A DNA stretch of 64,000 nt from Rhizobium sp. BK313 (GCF_014193655.1 NZ_JACHZQ010000007.1:186001-250000), one strand, 5' to 3'; shown: positions 43,092 through 52,443, counted from the stretch's first letter. A program made the numbers and translations. The notes: generated by a model not told the origin, from the sequence alone.

Positions 43092-44489
43092 ATGCTGAGC
43101 AATATCGCAGCCTTCCTCTATCTCGTCTCCGGCGTGCTGTTCATCCTGGCGCTGCGCGGCCTGTCGCATCCGGCCACCAGTCGTAAGGGAAATCTCTACG
43201 GCATGGTCGGCATGGGAATTGCCATCGCCACGACGCTGGTTCTGGCGACGCCATCCTTCGGCGGTTTCGTGCTGATTGTCCTCGGCCTCGCCATTGGCGG
43301 CGGGGCGGGGGCCTATATCGCCCGTGTCATTCCGATGACCTCGATGCCGCAGCTCGTAGCCGGCTTCCATTCTCTGGTCGGTTTGGCGGCCGTGCTGGTC
43401 GCAGCCGCGGCGCTCTATACGCCATCCTCCTTTGGTATCGGCGCTATCGGCTCGATCCACCATGAGGCACGCATCGAAATGGCGATCGGCGTCGCCATCG
43501 GCGCGTTGACCTTCACCGGCTCGATCATCGCCTTCCTGAAGCTCGACGGACGGATGTCCGGCAAGCCGATCCTGCTGCCGAACCGGCATATCATCAACGC
43601 CGTGTTGCTGGCGCTGATCCTGTTCTTCATCGTCGGTCTGGCCGTCAGCGAGAGCCATTTCGATTTCTGGGCGATCGTCGCCCTGGCTCTGGCGCTCGGC
43701 GTGTTGCTGATCGTGCCGATCGGCGGCGCCGACATGCCGGTTGTCGTGTCGATGCTGAACTCCTATTCCGGCTGGGCGGCTGCCGGCATCGGCTTCACGC
43801 TCGGCAATCTGGCGCTGATCATCACCGGTGCCCTGGTCGGGTCTTCCGGCGCGATCCTGAGCTACATTATGTGCAAGGGTATGAACCGCTCTTTCATTTC
43901 CGTGATCCTCGGAGGTTTCGGTGGTGAGACGGCTTCCAGCGGCGCTGACAACAGCGACAGGACGGTGAAGCTCGGCTCGGCAGAGGATGCGGCCTATCTG
44001 ATGGCCAATGCCTCGAAAGTCATCATCGTGCCGGGGTACGGCATGGCGGTGGCCCAGGCCCAACATGCTCTGCGCGAAATGGCAGACAAGCTGAAGGCAA
44101 ACGGCGTCGACGTGAAATATGCCATTCATCCGGTTGCCGGCCGCATGCCAGGCCATATGAACGTGCTGCTTGCCGAAGCCAATGTTCCTTATGACGAAGT
44201 GTTCGAACTCGAGGACATCAACTCGGAATTTGCTCAGGCCGACGTCGCCTACGTCATCGGCGCGAACGACGTCACCAACCCGGCCGCACGCGACGACAAG
44301 ACCTCGCCGATCTACGGCATGCCGATCCTTGACGTCGACAAGGCGAAGACCTGCCTCTTCGTCAAACGCTCGCTCGGCTCCGGTTATGCCGGCATCGACA
44401 ATACGCTGTTCTACAAAGACGGCACGATGATGCTGCTTGGCGACGCCAAGAAGGTGACCGAGGAAATCGTCAAGGCGATGAATGAGTGA
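43092..44489 (+). CDS. pntB: NAD(P) transhydrogenase subunit beta
   Basis: A 465-residue protein. Eight or nine membrane helices (about residues 1-260) form the rest of the proton channel, then the NADP(H)-binding domain III with VPGYGMAVAQAQHA (about 315), HPVAGRMPGHMNVLLAEA, GANDVTNPAA and the KRSLGSGYAGIDN loop. It couples proton entry to reduction of NADP by NADH. The ATG at 43092 is chosen because longer frames run into pntAB. Confidence 0.95.
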   Translation: MLSNIAAFLYLVSGVLFILALRGLSHPATSRKGNLYGMVGMGIAIATTLVLATPSFGGFVLIVLGLAIGGGAGAYIARVIPMTSMPQLVAGFHSLVGLAAVLVAAAALYTPSSFGIGAIGSIHHEARIEMAIGVAIGALTFTGSIIAFLKLDGRMSGKPILLPNRHIINAVLLALILFFIVGLAVSESHFDFWAIVALALALGVLLIVPIGGADMPVVVSMLNSYSGWAAAGIGFTLGNLALIITGALVGSSGAILSYIMCKGMNRSFISVILGGFGGETASSGADNSDRTVKLGSAEDAAYLMANASKVIIVPGYGMAVAQAQHALREMADKLKANGVDVKYAIHPVAGRMPGHMNVLLAEANVPYDEVFELEDINSEFAQADVAYVIGANDVTNPAARDDKTSPIYGMPILDVDKAKTCLFVKRSLGSGYAGIDNTLFYKDGTMMLLGDAKKVTEEIVKAMNE

Positions 44490-44551
44490 ACTGCAGTCTC
44501 CTGCACGGGAGAGACGTCAGGGGACGAAGAGGGAGCGAAGGCACGCATATT

Positions 44552-44573
44552 GGGCGATTCACACGAATCGCCC
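44552..44573. terminator. Bidirectional terminator-like hairpin between pntB and the DUF992 gene
   Basis: GGGCGATTC and GAATCGCCC form a perfect 9-bp stem with an ACAC loop between two convergent genes. T-rich sequence follows on the plus strand (TTCATTTCTTCTT). The position suits termination of both transcripts. Confidence 0.7.
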
Positions 44574-44588
44574 TGACTTCATTTCTTC

Positions 44589-45071
44589 TTAAATCGAAGC
44601 AGGTGCCAGCGTCATCTTCTCAACGCCAACGGCGATGTTGACGCCTTCCTGGACCTGGACGTTGAGGGGTTGCAGCATGAAAGCCTTGTTCGTGCCGCCG
44701 CTGATGACCTTGGCACCGCCACCGGCTGCAACGCTGGCATCGGCGCCAACGCCGTAATATTCGCCGGCCAGCGCGATATCGGTCCATGGCGTACCGGTTT
44801 TGGCAAGCACAGCCCAGATCATGACGCTACGGCCGGTAACGCCAAGGTCGACGCCGTACTTCTGGATGGTGCCGGCATAACGCGCACGCGGCCCGCCGCC
44901 GCTCGGTTCAAAAGTACACATCAGGTTCTTCTGGGACATGATGATCATGCCCGTCGATCCTTTCGACGTGCAGGTGAGCTTGCCGAGAGTGGCGTAGTCT
45001 GCGGAACTTGCAGGCGCAGCCCATATCGCGACAGACAGTGCCGCGGACGCCAGGAGAATGGGTTTCAGCAT
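44589..45071 (-). CDS. DUF992 family secreted protein
   Basis: A 160-residue protein with a signal peptide (cleavage near SSA-DYA). The DUF992 core shows LTCTSKGSTG, LMCTFEPSGGGPRARYAGTIQKYGVDLGVTG and a terminal beta segment; two cysteines could form a disulfide. The function is unknown; the family is confined largely to Rhizobiales and is likely envelope-located. AAAGGAGAAAG precedes the start. Confidence 0.87.
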   Translation of the reverse strand: MLKPILLASAALSVAIWAAPASSADYATLGKLTCTSKGSTGMIIMSQKNLMCTFEPSGGGPRARYAGTIQKYGVDLGVTGRSVMIWAVLAKTGTPWTDIALAGEYYGVGADASVAAGGGAKVISGGTNKAFMLQPLNVQVQEGVNIAVGVEKMTLAPASI

Positions 45072-45142
45072 GGTCTTTCTCCTTTGGAATGACCAAACTG
45101 TAACGATCCCTGCGGTTGAATGTTCCGAGCGGCGAGCGGGCG

Positions 45143-46804
45143 CTAGTTTCGCTCCCGTTCGCGCTCCATCGTGCTGCGCAAGGCGTTCAGCACCCAGACG
45201 AGACCTGTCGGGCGGAAGTCGATCTCTACACTACCGCCAAAGGCGGCGGCGGCGTGAGCCTTGGTGACGGTCGTACCAAAGCCGGTCACGGTGGGTGTCT
45301 TGACGATCGGGCCGCCGCTCTCTGTCCAAGTGAATCGGATCATCTGTCCGATGTCGCCGTCCGTACTCGTCCATTCAATCGCGATCTTCCCCTCGGGAGC
45401 GGAGAGCGCGCCGTACTTCACCGAATTCGTCGCCAGTTCATGCAGAACCAGACCGAGATTCTGTACCGCCTCCGGCTTCAACAGGAAATCCCTACCCTTG
45501 ATATCGAGTTGTTGCGGTCCTTGCAGGAAGGTGGCCAGATGAATGTCGATCACCCGGCGCAGCGACACGCCGGACCATTGTTCGCTGGTCAGGACTTCGA
45601 TCGAACGCGCCAGCCCTTCCAGCCGATCGGCGACCGCGCGTTGAAAAGTGTCCACGCTGTCGGTTTGCCGCGCGAGCTGACGGGTCATCGCCTGGGCGAG
45701 AGCCAGCAGGTTCTTGGTGCGATGGACGAGCTCATGCATGACGAAATGCAGCCGGTCCTCGGTTTCGCTGCGATCAAAGGAAGCGTTGGAAAGCGCCATG
45801 GCCATCTGATTTGCCTCGATGACGCTGGTCTCGATCGGCGAAACGATCTCGCCGCGGCCCATGCGATCTGCCATGTCGGCAATGCTCTGGATCGTGGTGC
45901 GCACTTGGCGGGCCAGCGCATAGACCGCAATCAGCGCGATCAACAATAGGGTGACGCCGCCATAGATCAGGAAACGCCACGTGCTCATCAGCGAAGCCTG
46001 TGCCGAGGCCACTGGTCCCCACACGACGGCTTTCCACGACCAGCCAGGAATTTGCGCATAACCAAGCAAGGAGTGCGGCAGGACCTTTTCATCCTGATAG
46101 ACGCCGCTTGAGGCGATCAGCTTTGGCAGAATGTTGGCGTTGAAGGCGTCGCCGGGAACATGATTGGCGGGACCGCTGGCAGCGAGGATATGGCCGGAAC
46201 TGTCGATGACGGCAGCCGACCAGCCGGGGGCAAGTGCGTCTGTTGTCACCAGCTTGCCAAGATCATCGGCATTCTGCGTCATGATCAACGCTGCACCGGC
46301 AGGCGAGTGATAGAGCGGCAGGGTGACATTGTAGACCCATTGACGGCTGGTCGAGCCGATGAAGACGTCGGAGGCTTCGATCCGCCCCGAATCAAGTGCG
46401 GAGCGCAACGCCGCCATATTGGCTGTCTTGCCGAGCGGCTCCCCGAACGGCCGTCGCGTATTGAGCCGTTGCTGACCGTCCTTGTCGACGAGCAGGACGA
46501 AAAGCGAATCGGTGCGCAATACCGTCTCTGTCCGGTCGAAGAAGGTGGCGATATCGTTGCGCTCCAGTTCCGGTGAGGAGGAGAGCAGTCGTAGGGTCGT
46601 CGCCATGTCCTGCAATTGCCGGTCGATGGTCCGCGCCAACGCCTGAGCGTCCTGAACCGTATCGCGCTTCAGCACATCCCGTTCGTTGTTCTCGAGCTGG
46701 ACCAGCAATAATGCAACGAAAGCTAGAATTGGCAAGGCAATCGCCAGTGCTATGGCGATCAGATAAGCCCCAATCGAAGCCTTCGGGAAACGCGGCTTGT
46801 TCAT
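45143..46804 (-). CDS. Membrane sensor histidine kinase of the HWE family
   Basis: A 553-residue kinase. Two transmembrane helices (about residues 11-35 and 275-295) bracket a periplasmic sensor of about 240 residues that looks like a dCACHE/PAS-type domain, followed by a HAMP-like region and the kinase core. HELVHRTKN is the phosphoacceptor box, HELATNSVKYGALS the N box, and FTWTES the Trp-x-Glu that gives the HWE family its name. No response regulator is adjacent, so it is an orphan. The ATG at 46804 gives a normal leader; one 27 bases upstream is possible. Confidence 0.87.
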   Translation of the reverse strand: MNKPRFPKASIGAYLIAIALAIALPILAFVALLLVQLENNERDVLKRDTVQDAQALARTIDRQLQDMATTLRLLSSSPELERNDIATFFDRTETVLRTDSLFVLLVDKDGQQRLNTRRPFGEPLGKTANMAALRSALDSGRIEASDVFIGSTSRQWVYNVTLPLYHSPAGAALIMTQNADDLGKLVTTDALAPGWSAAVIDSSGHILAASGPANHVPGDAFNANILPKLIASSGVYQDEKVLPHSLLGYAQIPGWSWKAVVWGPVASAQASLMSTWRFLIYGGVTLLLIALIAVYALARQVRTTIQSIADMADRMGRGEIVSPIETSVIEANQMAMALSNASFDRSETEDRLHFVMHELVHRTKNLLALAQAMTRQLARQTDSVDTFQRAVADRLEGLARSIEVLTSEQWSGVSLRRVIDIHLATFLQGPQQLDIKGRDFLLKPEAVQNLGLVLHELATNSVKYGALSAPEGKIAIEWTSTDGDIGQMIRFTWTESGGPIVKTPTVTGFGTTVTKAHAAAAFGGSVEIDFRPTGLVWVLNALRSTMERERERN

Positions 46805-47044
46805 GGTGGGGTCAACCGATCGGACCACCATGGGGATAAAAAGCGTCTGCGAAAGCGGGAATATCGGTCTTGGTCATCATGTCGAGCGCCCCCATGCTTT
46901 TACCCGAGCAGCATGCTCTCGAAAGCACCATGTTAGGGCTCGGTAAATTGCGTTGCAACATATGAAAAGTCATCGCCGTTAAATCGTAAGTGATGCCAGA
47001 CGCTTTGGGCATAGTCAGCATGGCTTAAAGTTGTATTTCATGAG

Positions 47045-48127
47045 CTACTCGCTTGATTGCGCGAATCGCGACAGGCGGAATGGAGAAAGCTGAGGGTCGG
47101 GATAGCCGCCGATAATCTCCGCTGCCGCAACCGATCCGACGAGCGGCGCCAGGGTCACGCCGGAATGCAGGACGGCGAGATAGAGGCCCGGCGCTGCATC
47201 GACACCGCCGATAATCGGGAAGCCGTCTTTCGGTGTCGGACGATAGCCGACCGTGTAAAAGTCGAGTTCGAGCGTGTCGCCGCCGCGCAGCATGGCTTTT
47301 ACCTTGGCGAAAAGTTCGTCGGCGGCTTTTTGTGGATTGTTGCCGGGATTGGTGCCGCCGAAATCGCTGCCTGCGATAACTCGGCCTTCTGCCGTCTGGC
47401 GCATGTGCAGTCCTGGCGCCATGACGAGGCCATTCAGAAGCCGAGGACATGGACGAGAGTGAACAATCAGGCCCGGCGGTGTTTCGATCGGCACATCGAT
47501 ACCAACGGAAGCGGCGAGCGCCGCGGTGCCTGCGCCGGCGGCCAGAACGACATGATCGGCAAGCAGTGCTCCGTCCCTCGTTGCAACGCCGGTAATCTTG
47601 CCGTTGTCCTGTAAGAGCCGCCCGGCCTCAGTGCCGTATAACAGCGTTGCGCCCTGACGTGCGGCGTCTTCAAGCAACAGATTGGCAGCGGCGACGGGCT
47701 CAACAGCGCCTTCTTCGGCGACATGCAATGCGAATGAGGGCGGATTGGCAAGATGAGGTTCGAGGGCGGCGCTTGTCTCGCGATCGACCCGTCGTATGCC
47801 GTAGCCCCAGCCACCTTGCTGTGCGGCATAGGCCTCCAGCTTAGCCTCCGTCAGATCCCAGCAGAGCCCGCCGCACCAGGAAAGCGGCAGGCCGGGAATG
47901 TCAGCCGCCAACCGCGACCATTCTGCCATCGAGCGGCGACGGAAATGGAAATAGAATTCGGGATTGCCCCAGCTCGCATTGATCCAGGCAAAGGAATTCG
48001 GCGTCGCCTCGCCGCCCGCCTTTGCCGCGATCACGGTGACGGATGCACCCTTGCGCGCCAAATGCCAGGCGATGGAAGCGCCGATGATGCCGGCGCCGAC
48101 GACGATGATTTTTTGAGGAGAGGGCAT
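47045..48127 (-). CDS. FAD-dependent D-amino acid oxidase/dehydrogenase family protein
   Basis: A 360-residue DAO-family flavoenzyme. VVGAGIIGASIAWHLARKG at residues 9-27 is the FAD dinucleotide motif, and YTVGYRPTPKDGFPIIGG (about 290) is the C-terminal FAD-contacting segment found in glycine oxidase and D-amino acid dehydrogenases. No membrane anchor is seen. The substrate, an amino acid or N-methyl amino acid, cannot be fixed. It stands alone. Confidence 0.85.
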   Translation of the reverse strand: MPSPQKIIVVGAGIIGASIAWHLARKGASVTVIAAKAGGEATPNSFAWINASWGNPEFYFHFRRRSMAEWSRLAADIPGLPLSWCGGLCWDLTEAKLEAYAAQQGGWGYGIRRVDRETSAALEPHLANPPSFALHVAEEGAVEPVAAANLLLEDAARQGATLLYGTEAGRLLQDNGKITGVATRDGALLADHVVLAAGAGTAALAASVGIDVPIETPPGLIVHSRPCPRLLNGLVMAPGLHMRQTAEGRVIAGSDFGGTNPGNNPQKAADELFAKVKAMLRGGDTLELDFYTVGYRPTPKDGFPIIGGVDAAPGLYLAVLHSGVTLAPLVGSVAAAEIIGGYPDPQLSPFRLSRFAQSSE

Positions 48128-48306
48128 GCCTTGTCTCTTGTCCGAATATGAGGCCGGGCCGAGACTATGCGTTCAACAGCGCAAAGAAAAGCCGCCGGGC
48201 GGATGATCGCCGAGCGGCCCACTGTTCTGATGATGTGCGGCGGAGTCAACGCGGTTCAGCTTTTCGCGGTATCGCAAAACCGCTTCGCGCTTTTCCTGGA
48301 ATGGCT

Positions 48307-49182
48307 TTAGGCGCCTGCCCCGACGCGTGCCAGACCATCCTTGGCCGGCTGATAGGTTGGGTCGAGGTTCACCGCGTGCTGGTAGGAGCGGCGGGCTTTG
48401 GCCTTGTCGCCACGGCGCTCGTAAACGAAGGCCTGATTTGCCCAGGATTCGGCGACCTTGTTGTTCAGGTCGATCGCGTGGTTGAAATCGGCGAAAGCGT
48501 TGTCGTCGTCGTTCTGCGCGAGATAGGAGATGCCGCGGCTGTTATAAGGCTCTGGCGAATTCGGCGACAGCGAGATCGCCTTGGAGAAGTCGTCGATCGC
48601 CTTATCCTGCTGATTGCGCTTCTGATAGATCACGCCGCGGCCATTATAGGCGCGACCGTCCGTCGTTCCGAGGCTGATCGCCTTGGAGTAATCGTTGAAG
48701 GCGTCGTCGTCGCGGCCGGCCTGGCGATAGAGGTTGCCGCGGCCGATATAGGCGACGTCATAATTGGGATTGATCTGCAGCGCGGCGTTATAGTCGGCGA
48801 TCGCTTCCGGCAGCTTGCCCATGTTGCGATAGATGAGTGCTCGGTTGGCGTAGGCCTGATAGAACTTCGGATTGAGCTGAATCGCCTGGTTGAAGTCCGC
48901 AAGGGCGCGGCTGAATTCGCCGCCGCGACCATAGGCCGTGCCGCGGACGTTGTAGCCTTCCGGATCCTGTGGGTTGGCATTGATGACCGAGGTCAGCGAG
49001 GCAATGTTTTCCGACGAGCCCTGTGCCTTGTCGATGCGGATCACCGTATCGGTAGAAGCCGTCTGACAGCCGGAAAGGCCGATCGCAGTGAGAAGAGCCA
49101 AAGCTGGCAAGGCAGCAGCGCGCTTCGAAACGAAAAAAGACAGGTTCGAAGTGCGGAACTGTTTAGACGTCGTGATTGCCAT
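48307..49182 (-). CDS. TPR repeat lipoprotein
   Basis: A 291-residue protein. LTAIGLSGCQ places a lipobox cysteine near residue 39 after a long N-region, so it is probably a lipoprotein. Six TPR units follow (about residues 75-285), each with the A-x-x-x-Y/F-N pattern and lengths of 34 (for example AYANRALIYRNMGKLPEAIADYNAALQINP). It resembles NlpI-type adaptors that scaffold cell-wall hydrolases or proteases in the periplasm. It lies downstream of rpsU on the same strand but behind a terminator. Confidence 0.87.
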   Translation of the reverse strand: MAITTSKQFRTSNLSFFVSKRAAALPALALLTAIGLSGCQTASTDTVIRIDKAQGSSENIASLTSVINANPQDPEGYNVRGTAYGRGGEFSRALADFNQAIQLNPKFYQAYANRALIYRNMGKLPEAIADYNAALQINPNYDVAYIGRGNLYRQAGRDDDAFNDYSKAISLGTTDGRAYNGRGVIYQKRNQQDKAIDDFSKAISLSPNSPEPYNSRGISYLAQNDDDNAFADFNHAIDLNNKVAESWANQAFVYERRGDKAKARRSYQHAVNLDPTYQPAKDGLARVGAGA

Positions 49183-49250
49183 TATCGGGTTTCGCTTTCC
49201 CCATGCGTTATATCAGGCTGTTTTGATCTAACCCCGTTTGCCCAGGGAAT

Positions 49251-49287
49251 AAATCAAAAAGGCGGCGGCGACCGACTCGCCCCCGCC
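49251..49287 (-). terminator. Rho-independent terminator after rpsU
   Basis: On the minus strand GGCGGGGGCGA pairs with TCGCCGCCGCC (one mismatch) around a five-base loop and is followed by TTTTTGATTT. It lies 35 bases past the rpsU stop. Confidence 0.85.
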
Positions 49288-49321
49288 AGACATGCATCTG
49301 AAAACGTCGAAAAAACGACGA

Positions 49322-49534
49322 TTAGCGTGCGACCAGACCTTCGCGCTGTGCACGCTTGCGTGCCAGCTTGCGAACACGACGAACAGCTTCTGCCTTCTCG
49401 CGAGCACGCTTCTGCGACGGCTTTTCGTAATAGTCGCGCATCTTCATTTCGCGGAAAATACCTTCGCGCTGCATTTTCTTCTTGAGAGCGCGGAGAGCCT
49501 GGTCGACATTGTTATCGCGGACGAGTACCTGCAC
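49322..49534 (-). CDS. rpsU: 30S ribosomal protein S21
   Basis: A 70-residue bS21 protein. MQVLVRDNNVDQALRALKK is the conserved opening, followed by QREGIFREMKMR and a strongly basic tail (KRAREKAEAVRRVRKLARK). It binds near the 3' end of 16S rRNA and assists initiation. The GTG at 49534 is preferred to one nine bases upstream because AAAGGA then has proper spacing and the protein matches family length. It is monocistronic. Confidence 0.95.
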   Translation of the reverse strand: MQVLVRDNNVDQALRALKKKMQREGIFREMKMRDYYEKPSQKRAREKAEAVRRVRKLARKRAQREGLVAR

Positions 49535-49884
49535 GAGAATCACGTTCCTTTGGTTTGGTTGATGCCAGCGGCGACTGCAGCACCAGAGGCAAAAAAATAA
49601 CGGTCGCGCGGCCGCAGCCTTGCGATTGGTAAGGCGGGATAGCAGATCGGTTTGTCAAAGTCCAGCCGGATCGTGAGTTTGCGGAGGAAAAAGCCGTTTG
49701 TCGAGCCCTTGATTGGGCCGGTAGCGCCTTGCCTTGCCTGTTGTGACTGGTGGATGTGGAATTGATTTTCCATGTTTTGCGACACTGACATGCCTATGCG
49801 AAAATTCTAGATCACAGTCGTTCATGCGCCATGGTGAATTGCCCCATCCCGGCCGTTACCTGGCGCGCCAAGGGGAATCGCTTC
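49535..49884. other. Intergenic region between divergent rpsU and a small secreted protein gene
   Basis: About 350 bases. A minus-strand open frame (49540-49791) overlaps the rpsU start and has neither a Shine-Dalgarno nor recognisable content, so it is not called. The region must hold the rpsU promoter, but no clear -35/-10 pair with rhizobial spacing was found. No RNA gene was recognised. Confidence 0.4.
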
Positions 49885-50163
49885 ATGAAATCATTCGACC
49901 TCGTTGCTGCTGGGAGGCTGCTTGCGGCGCCCACGCTGGCCTTTGTCGTTTTCGCCGCAACGTTTGCGCCTGCTAGAGCAGACGAAGTGCATCTCGGCAA
50001 GAATGTCCACATCGGCGGCAACGATTTTTCGAACCAGACCTTCGACAGCAAGCATCGCGCGAGAATCTATCTTTACAACCAAAGGCTGCAGAAGGAAGGA
50101 TGCGGCTGGCGCAGCGACGGCCATGGTGGTCGGGTGAAGATTTGTCATCTTCAGCGTAAGTAG
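49885..50163 (+). CDS. Small secreted protein of unknown function
   Basis: A 92-residue protein. A signal peptide runs to about residue 32 (AAPTLAFVVFAATFAPARA-DEV) and a short mature domain of about 60 residues contains NVHIGGNDFSNQTFDS and two cysteines (GCGW and KICH). No family was recognised. AAGGGGAA lies at the right distance from this ATG, which argues against the frame starting 54 bases upstream. The next gene starts 16 bases later, so the two may form a unit. Confidence 0.6.
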   Translation: MKSFDLVAAGRLLAAPTLAFVVFAATFAPARADEVHLGKNVHIGGNDFSNQTFDSKHRARIYLYNQRLQKEGCGWRSDGHGGRVKICHLQRK

Positions 50164-50179
50164 GACGGAGTGGGGAATT

Positions 50180-50635
50180 ATGAGCGATCAGACCATGCCA
50201 ATGAGCGTTCGATATTACGAACGCCTCACATATGCTGGGATGGCGGTTATTCTTATAAATCAGTTGGTGAACTGGGATAGGACGGCCAGTCGTTTTACTG
50301 AAGCACCATTGGCTTTCACGGTTTTACAAATTGCGATTCTTTGCATCCAAATCTTCTGGGTTTGGCTAGTTGCCCATAAACGGGTGAACTGGGCGCGCTG
50401 GATGACACTTGGCGGGCAATTCGCTATGATGTTTTTCATTGGCTTCGGCGCCGGAATGCTCACATTTAAGGGCAACGCAGAGGGAACGCTTTTCGAATTC
50501 GTTTTGCTAATTTTGGTGACCTCGTTTTATTTGCTCGCCGCGTGTCTTCTTTTTACCCGTGACGCAACAATGTGGTTTGTTCCTCAAGCGGACATGAATT
50601 CGGCCACAACGGCACAGACTCCACAGATGGTTTGA
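50180..50635 (+). CDS. Four-helix membrane protein of unknown function
   Basis: A 151-residue protein with four hydrophobic helices (about residues 17-28, 43-65, 76-92 and 105-125) and short polar ends. Codon choice (many AT-ending codons) differs from the sox genes downstream, suggesting different ancestry. GGAG precedes the ATG. It probably shares a transcript with the small secreted protein 16 bases upstream. No function is proposed. Confidence 0.6.
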   Translation: MSDQTMPMSVRYYERLTYAGMAVILINQLVNWDRTASRFTEAPLAFTVLQIAILCIQIFWVWLVAHKRVNWARWMTLGGQFAMMFFIGFGAGMLTFKGNAEGTLFEFVLLILVTSFYLLAACLLFTRDATMWFVPQADMNSATTAQTPQMV

Positions 50636-50773
50636 TGTTGTCATTCGCCATTCCTTTTAACCGTGTCGAAAGCCGGTCCTGAATGCGTCGCAAAAGAGCC
50701 GTTGTGTCGGTTTTTGATTTGCGATTTGTATGACCCACAAGAAGGGCGTCTTGCCTGAAGGAGTTGAGGGCGA

Positions 50774-52027
50774 ATGCGTAAATACTCGGTTTTTGCCGTG
50801 GCACGGGAAGCAATGCGGGCTCACAAGGGCTGGGAGGCCCAGTGGACCTCGCCGGAGCCGCGCAAGGAGTATGACGTCATCATCATCGGCGCCGGTGGCC
50901 ATGGCCTGGGCGCTGCCTACTATCTTGCCAAGGAGCACGGCATTACCAATGTCGCAGTCCTCGAAAAGGGCTGGCTCGGCGGCGGCAATACCGGCCGCAA
51001 CACGACCATCATCCGCTCGAACTATCTCTATGAAGAGAGCATGCACATCTATGAGCATTCGATGAAGCTCTGGGAGGGGCTTTCTCTGGATCTCAACTAC
51101 AATGTCATGTATTCGCCGCGCGGCGTGATGATGCTGTCGCACAATATCCACGATCAGCAGTCCTTCAAGCGGCATATCCATGCCAACCGGCTCTATGGCA
51201 TCGACAATGAATGGCTGACGCCGGAGCAAGCGAAAGCTTACTGTCCGCCACTCGATATTTCCCAGACCGCGCGCTACCCGATCAATGGTGCCGCCCTTCA
51301 GCGTCGCGGCGGCACGGCCCGGCATGATGCGGTGGCCTGGGGCTTTGCCCGCGCGGCTTCGGATCGCGGCGTGCACATCATTCAGAATTGCGAAGTGACC
51401 GGTATCCAGCGTGGGTCGGACGGCCGGGTGACTGGTGTCGATACGACGCGCGGCTTTATCGGCGCCAAGAAGATCGGCGTTTCGGCGGCCGGCCACACCA
51501 CAGTCGTCATGCAGATGGCCGGCGTGCGCGTGCCGCTGCAATCGAGCCCGCTGCAGGCGCTGGTGTCCGAGCCCCTGAAGCCGATCTTCCCTTGCGTCGT
51601 CATGTCGAACACGGTGCATGCCTATATATCGCAGTCCGACAAGGGCGAACTCGTCATCGGCGCGGGTACGGACCAGTACAATTCCTATAGCCAGACCGGT
51701 GGCTTGCAGATCATCACCCATACGCTGGATGCGATCTGCGAGCTGTTCCCGATGTTCCGGCGCGTCAAGATGATGCGCTCTTGGGGTGGCATCGTCGATA
51801 ACACGCCGGACCGTTCGGCGATCCAATCGAAAACGCCGGTGCCGGGGCTCTACGTCAATTGTGGCTGGGGCACGGGCGGTTTCAAGGCGACGCCGGGCTC
51901 TGCCAATCTCTTCGCCCATCTGATCGCCCGCGATGAGCCGCACAAGTTCAATGCTGGACTGAATCTGGATCGCTTCCGCACCGGCCGTTTGATCGACGAG
52001 GCGGCGGCTGCCGCCGTGGCGCATTGA
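50774..52027 (+). CDS. soxB: Sarcosine oxidase subunit beta
   Basis: A 417-residue catalytic subunit of heterotetrameric sarcosine oxidase, which oxidises sarcosine to glycine and formaldehyde or methylene-THF. IIIGAGGHGLGAAYYLAKEHG (about residues 36-56) binds FAD, and ARHDAVAWG (His about 184) fits the position of the covalent FMN-linking histidine. KTPVPGLYVNCGWGTGGFKATPGS is the C-terminal FAD loop. It is the first gene of the sox operon; its stop overlaps the next ATG. Confidence 0.95.
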   Translation: MRKYSVFAVAREAMRAHKGWEAQWTSPEPRKEYDVIIIGAGGHGLGAAYYLAKEHGITNVAVLEKGWLGGGNTGRNTTIIRSNYLYEESMHIYEHSMKLWEGLSLDLNYNVMYSPRGVMMLSHNIHDQQSFKRHIHANRLYGIDNEWLTPEQAKAYCPPLDISQTARYPINGAALQRRGGTARHDAVAWGFARAASDRGVHIIQNCEVTGIQRGSDGRVTGVDTTRGFIGAKKIGVSAAGHTTVVMQMAGVRVPLQSSPLQALVSEPLKPIFPCVVMSNTVHAYISQSDKGELVIGAGTDQYNSYSQTGGLQIITHTLDAICELFPMFRRVKMMRSWGGIVDNTPDRSAIQSKTPVPGLYVNCGWGTGGFKATPGSANLFAHLIARDEPHKFNAGLNLDRFRTGRLIDEAAAAAVAH

Positions 52028-52428
52028 TGCTGGCGGCGGCTTTCGGGATGGCTGTTGTGACTGGGGTTTTGCTTCCAGTCAGCGATCTTTTTCCAGAGGC
52101 CAGAGACGTGCGTACGCAAATGATCCACAAGGCGCAGAATGAGACGGATTGGCCGTTTGCGGCCGATAGCGGCATCCTGACTTGCCTCAAGGTGTTGAAC
52201 GAGCCGGCAGTTTACTTCGTGCCGGAAACGACGCCGCCGGCAACCAGGGCCTTCGCGCTCGACACCGACTTGCTCGGCATGAGCATGATCAATCTGGGGA
52301 TGACCAACGTGCTGAAACCCTATGGGTCGCTTGAGGAGCTATTGAAGCGCATCACGCCGTTCATTGCCATGGGACGTCGGCTCTGCGCCCAGCCTCCCGG
52401 CACCAATATCTCCGGCTCCGAGCTTTAA
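52027..52428 (+). CDS. Exported DUF2511/YebY-like protein inserted in the sox operon
   Basis: A 133-residue protein with a hydrophobic N-terminus (LAAAFGMAVVTGVLLPVS) that may be a signal or anchor. The DWPFAADSGILTC segment and the late ITPFIAMGRRLCAQ resemble the two conserved blocks of DUF2511, each with a cysteine. The ATG overlaps the soxB stop (TGATG), and soxD starts 15 bases after its end, so it is embedded in the operon. It is not part of the usual soxBDAG set and its role is unknown. The family match is a judgement by eye. Confidence 0.6.
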   Translation: MLAAAFGMAVVTGVLLPVSDLFPEARDVRTQMIHKAQNETDWPFAADSGILTCLKVLNEPAVYFVPETTPPATRAFALDTDLLGMSMINLGMTNVLKPYGSLEELLKRITPFIAMGRRLCAQPPGTNISGSEL

Positions 52429-52443
52429 CACAGGTAGAAAACG

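Noticed and set aside
46812..47021. Minus-strand 69-codon frame ending inside the start of the HWE kinase gene
   Set aside because: It overlaps the kinase start in another frame and shows no ribosome site or recognisable domain. It could be a leader frame, but nothing supports that.
49540..49791. Minus-strand 83-codon frame upstream of rpsU
   Set aside because: It overlaps the rpsU ribosome-binding site, lacks a Shine-Dalgarno and covers the region that must contain the rpsU promoter.
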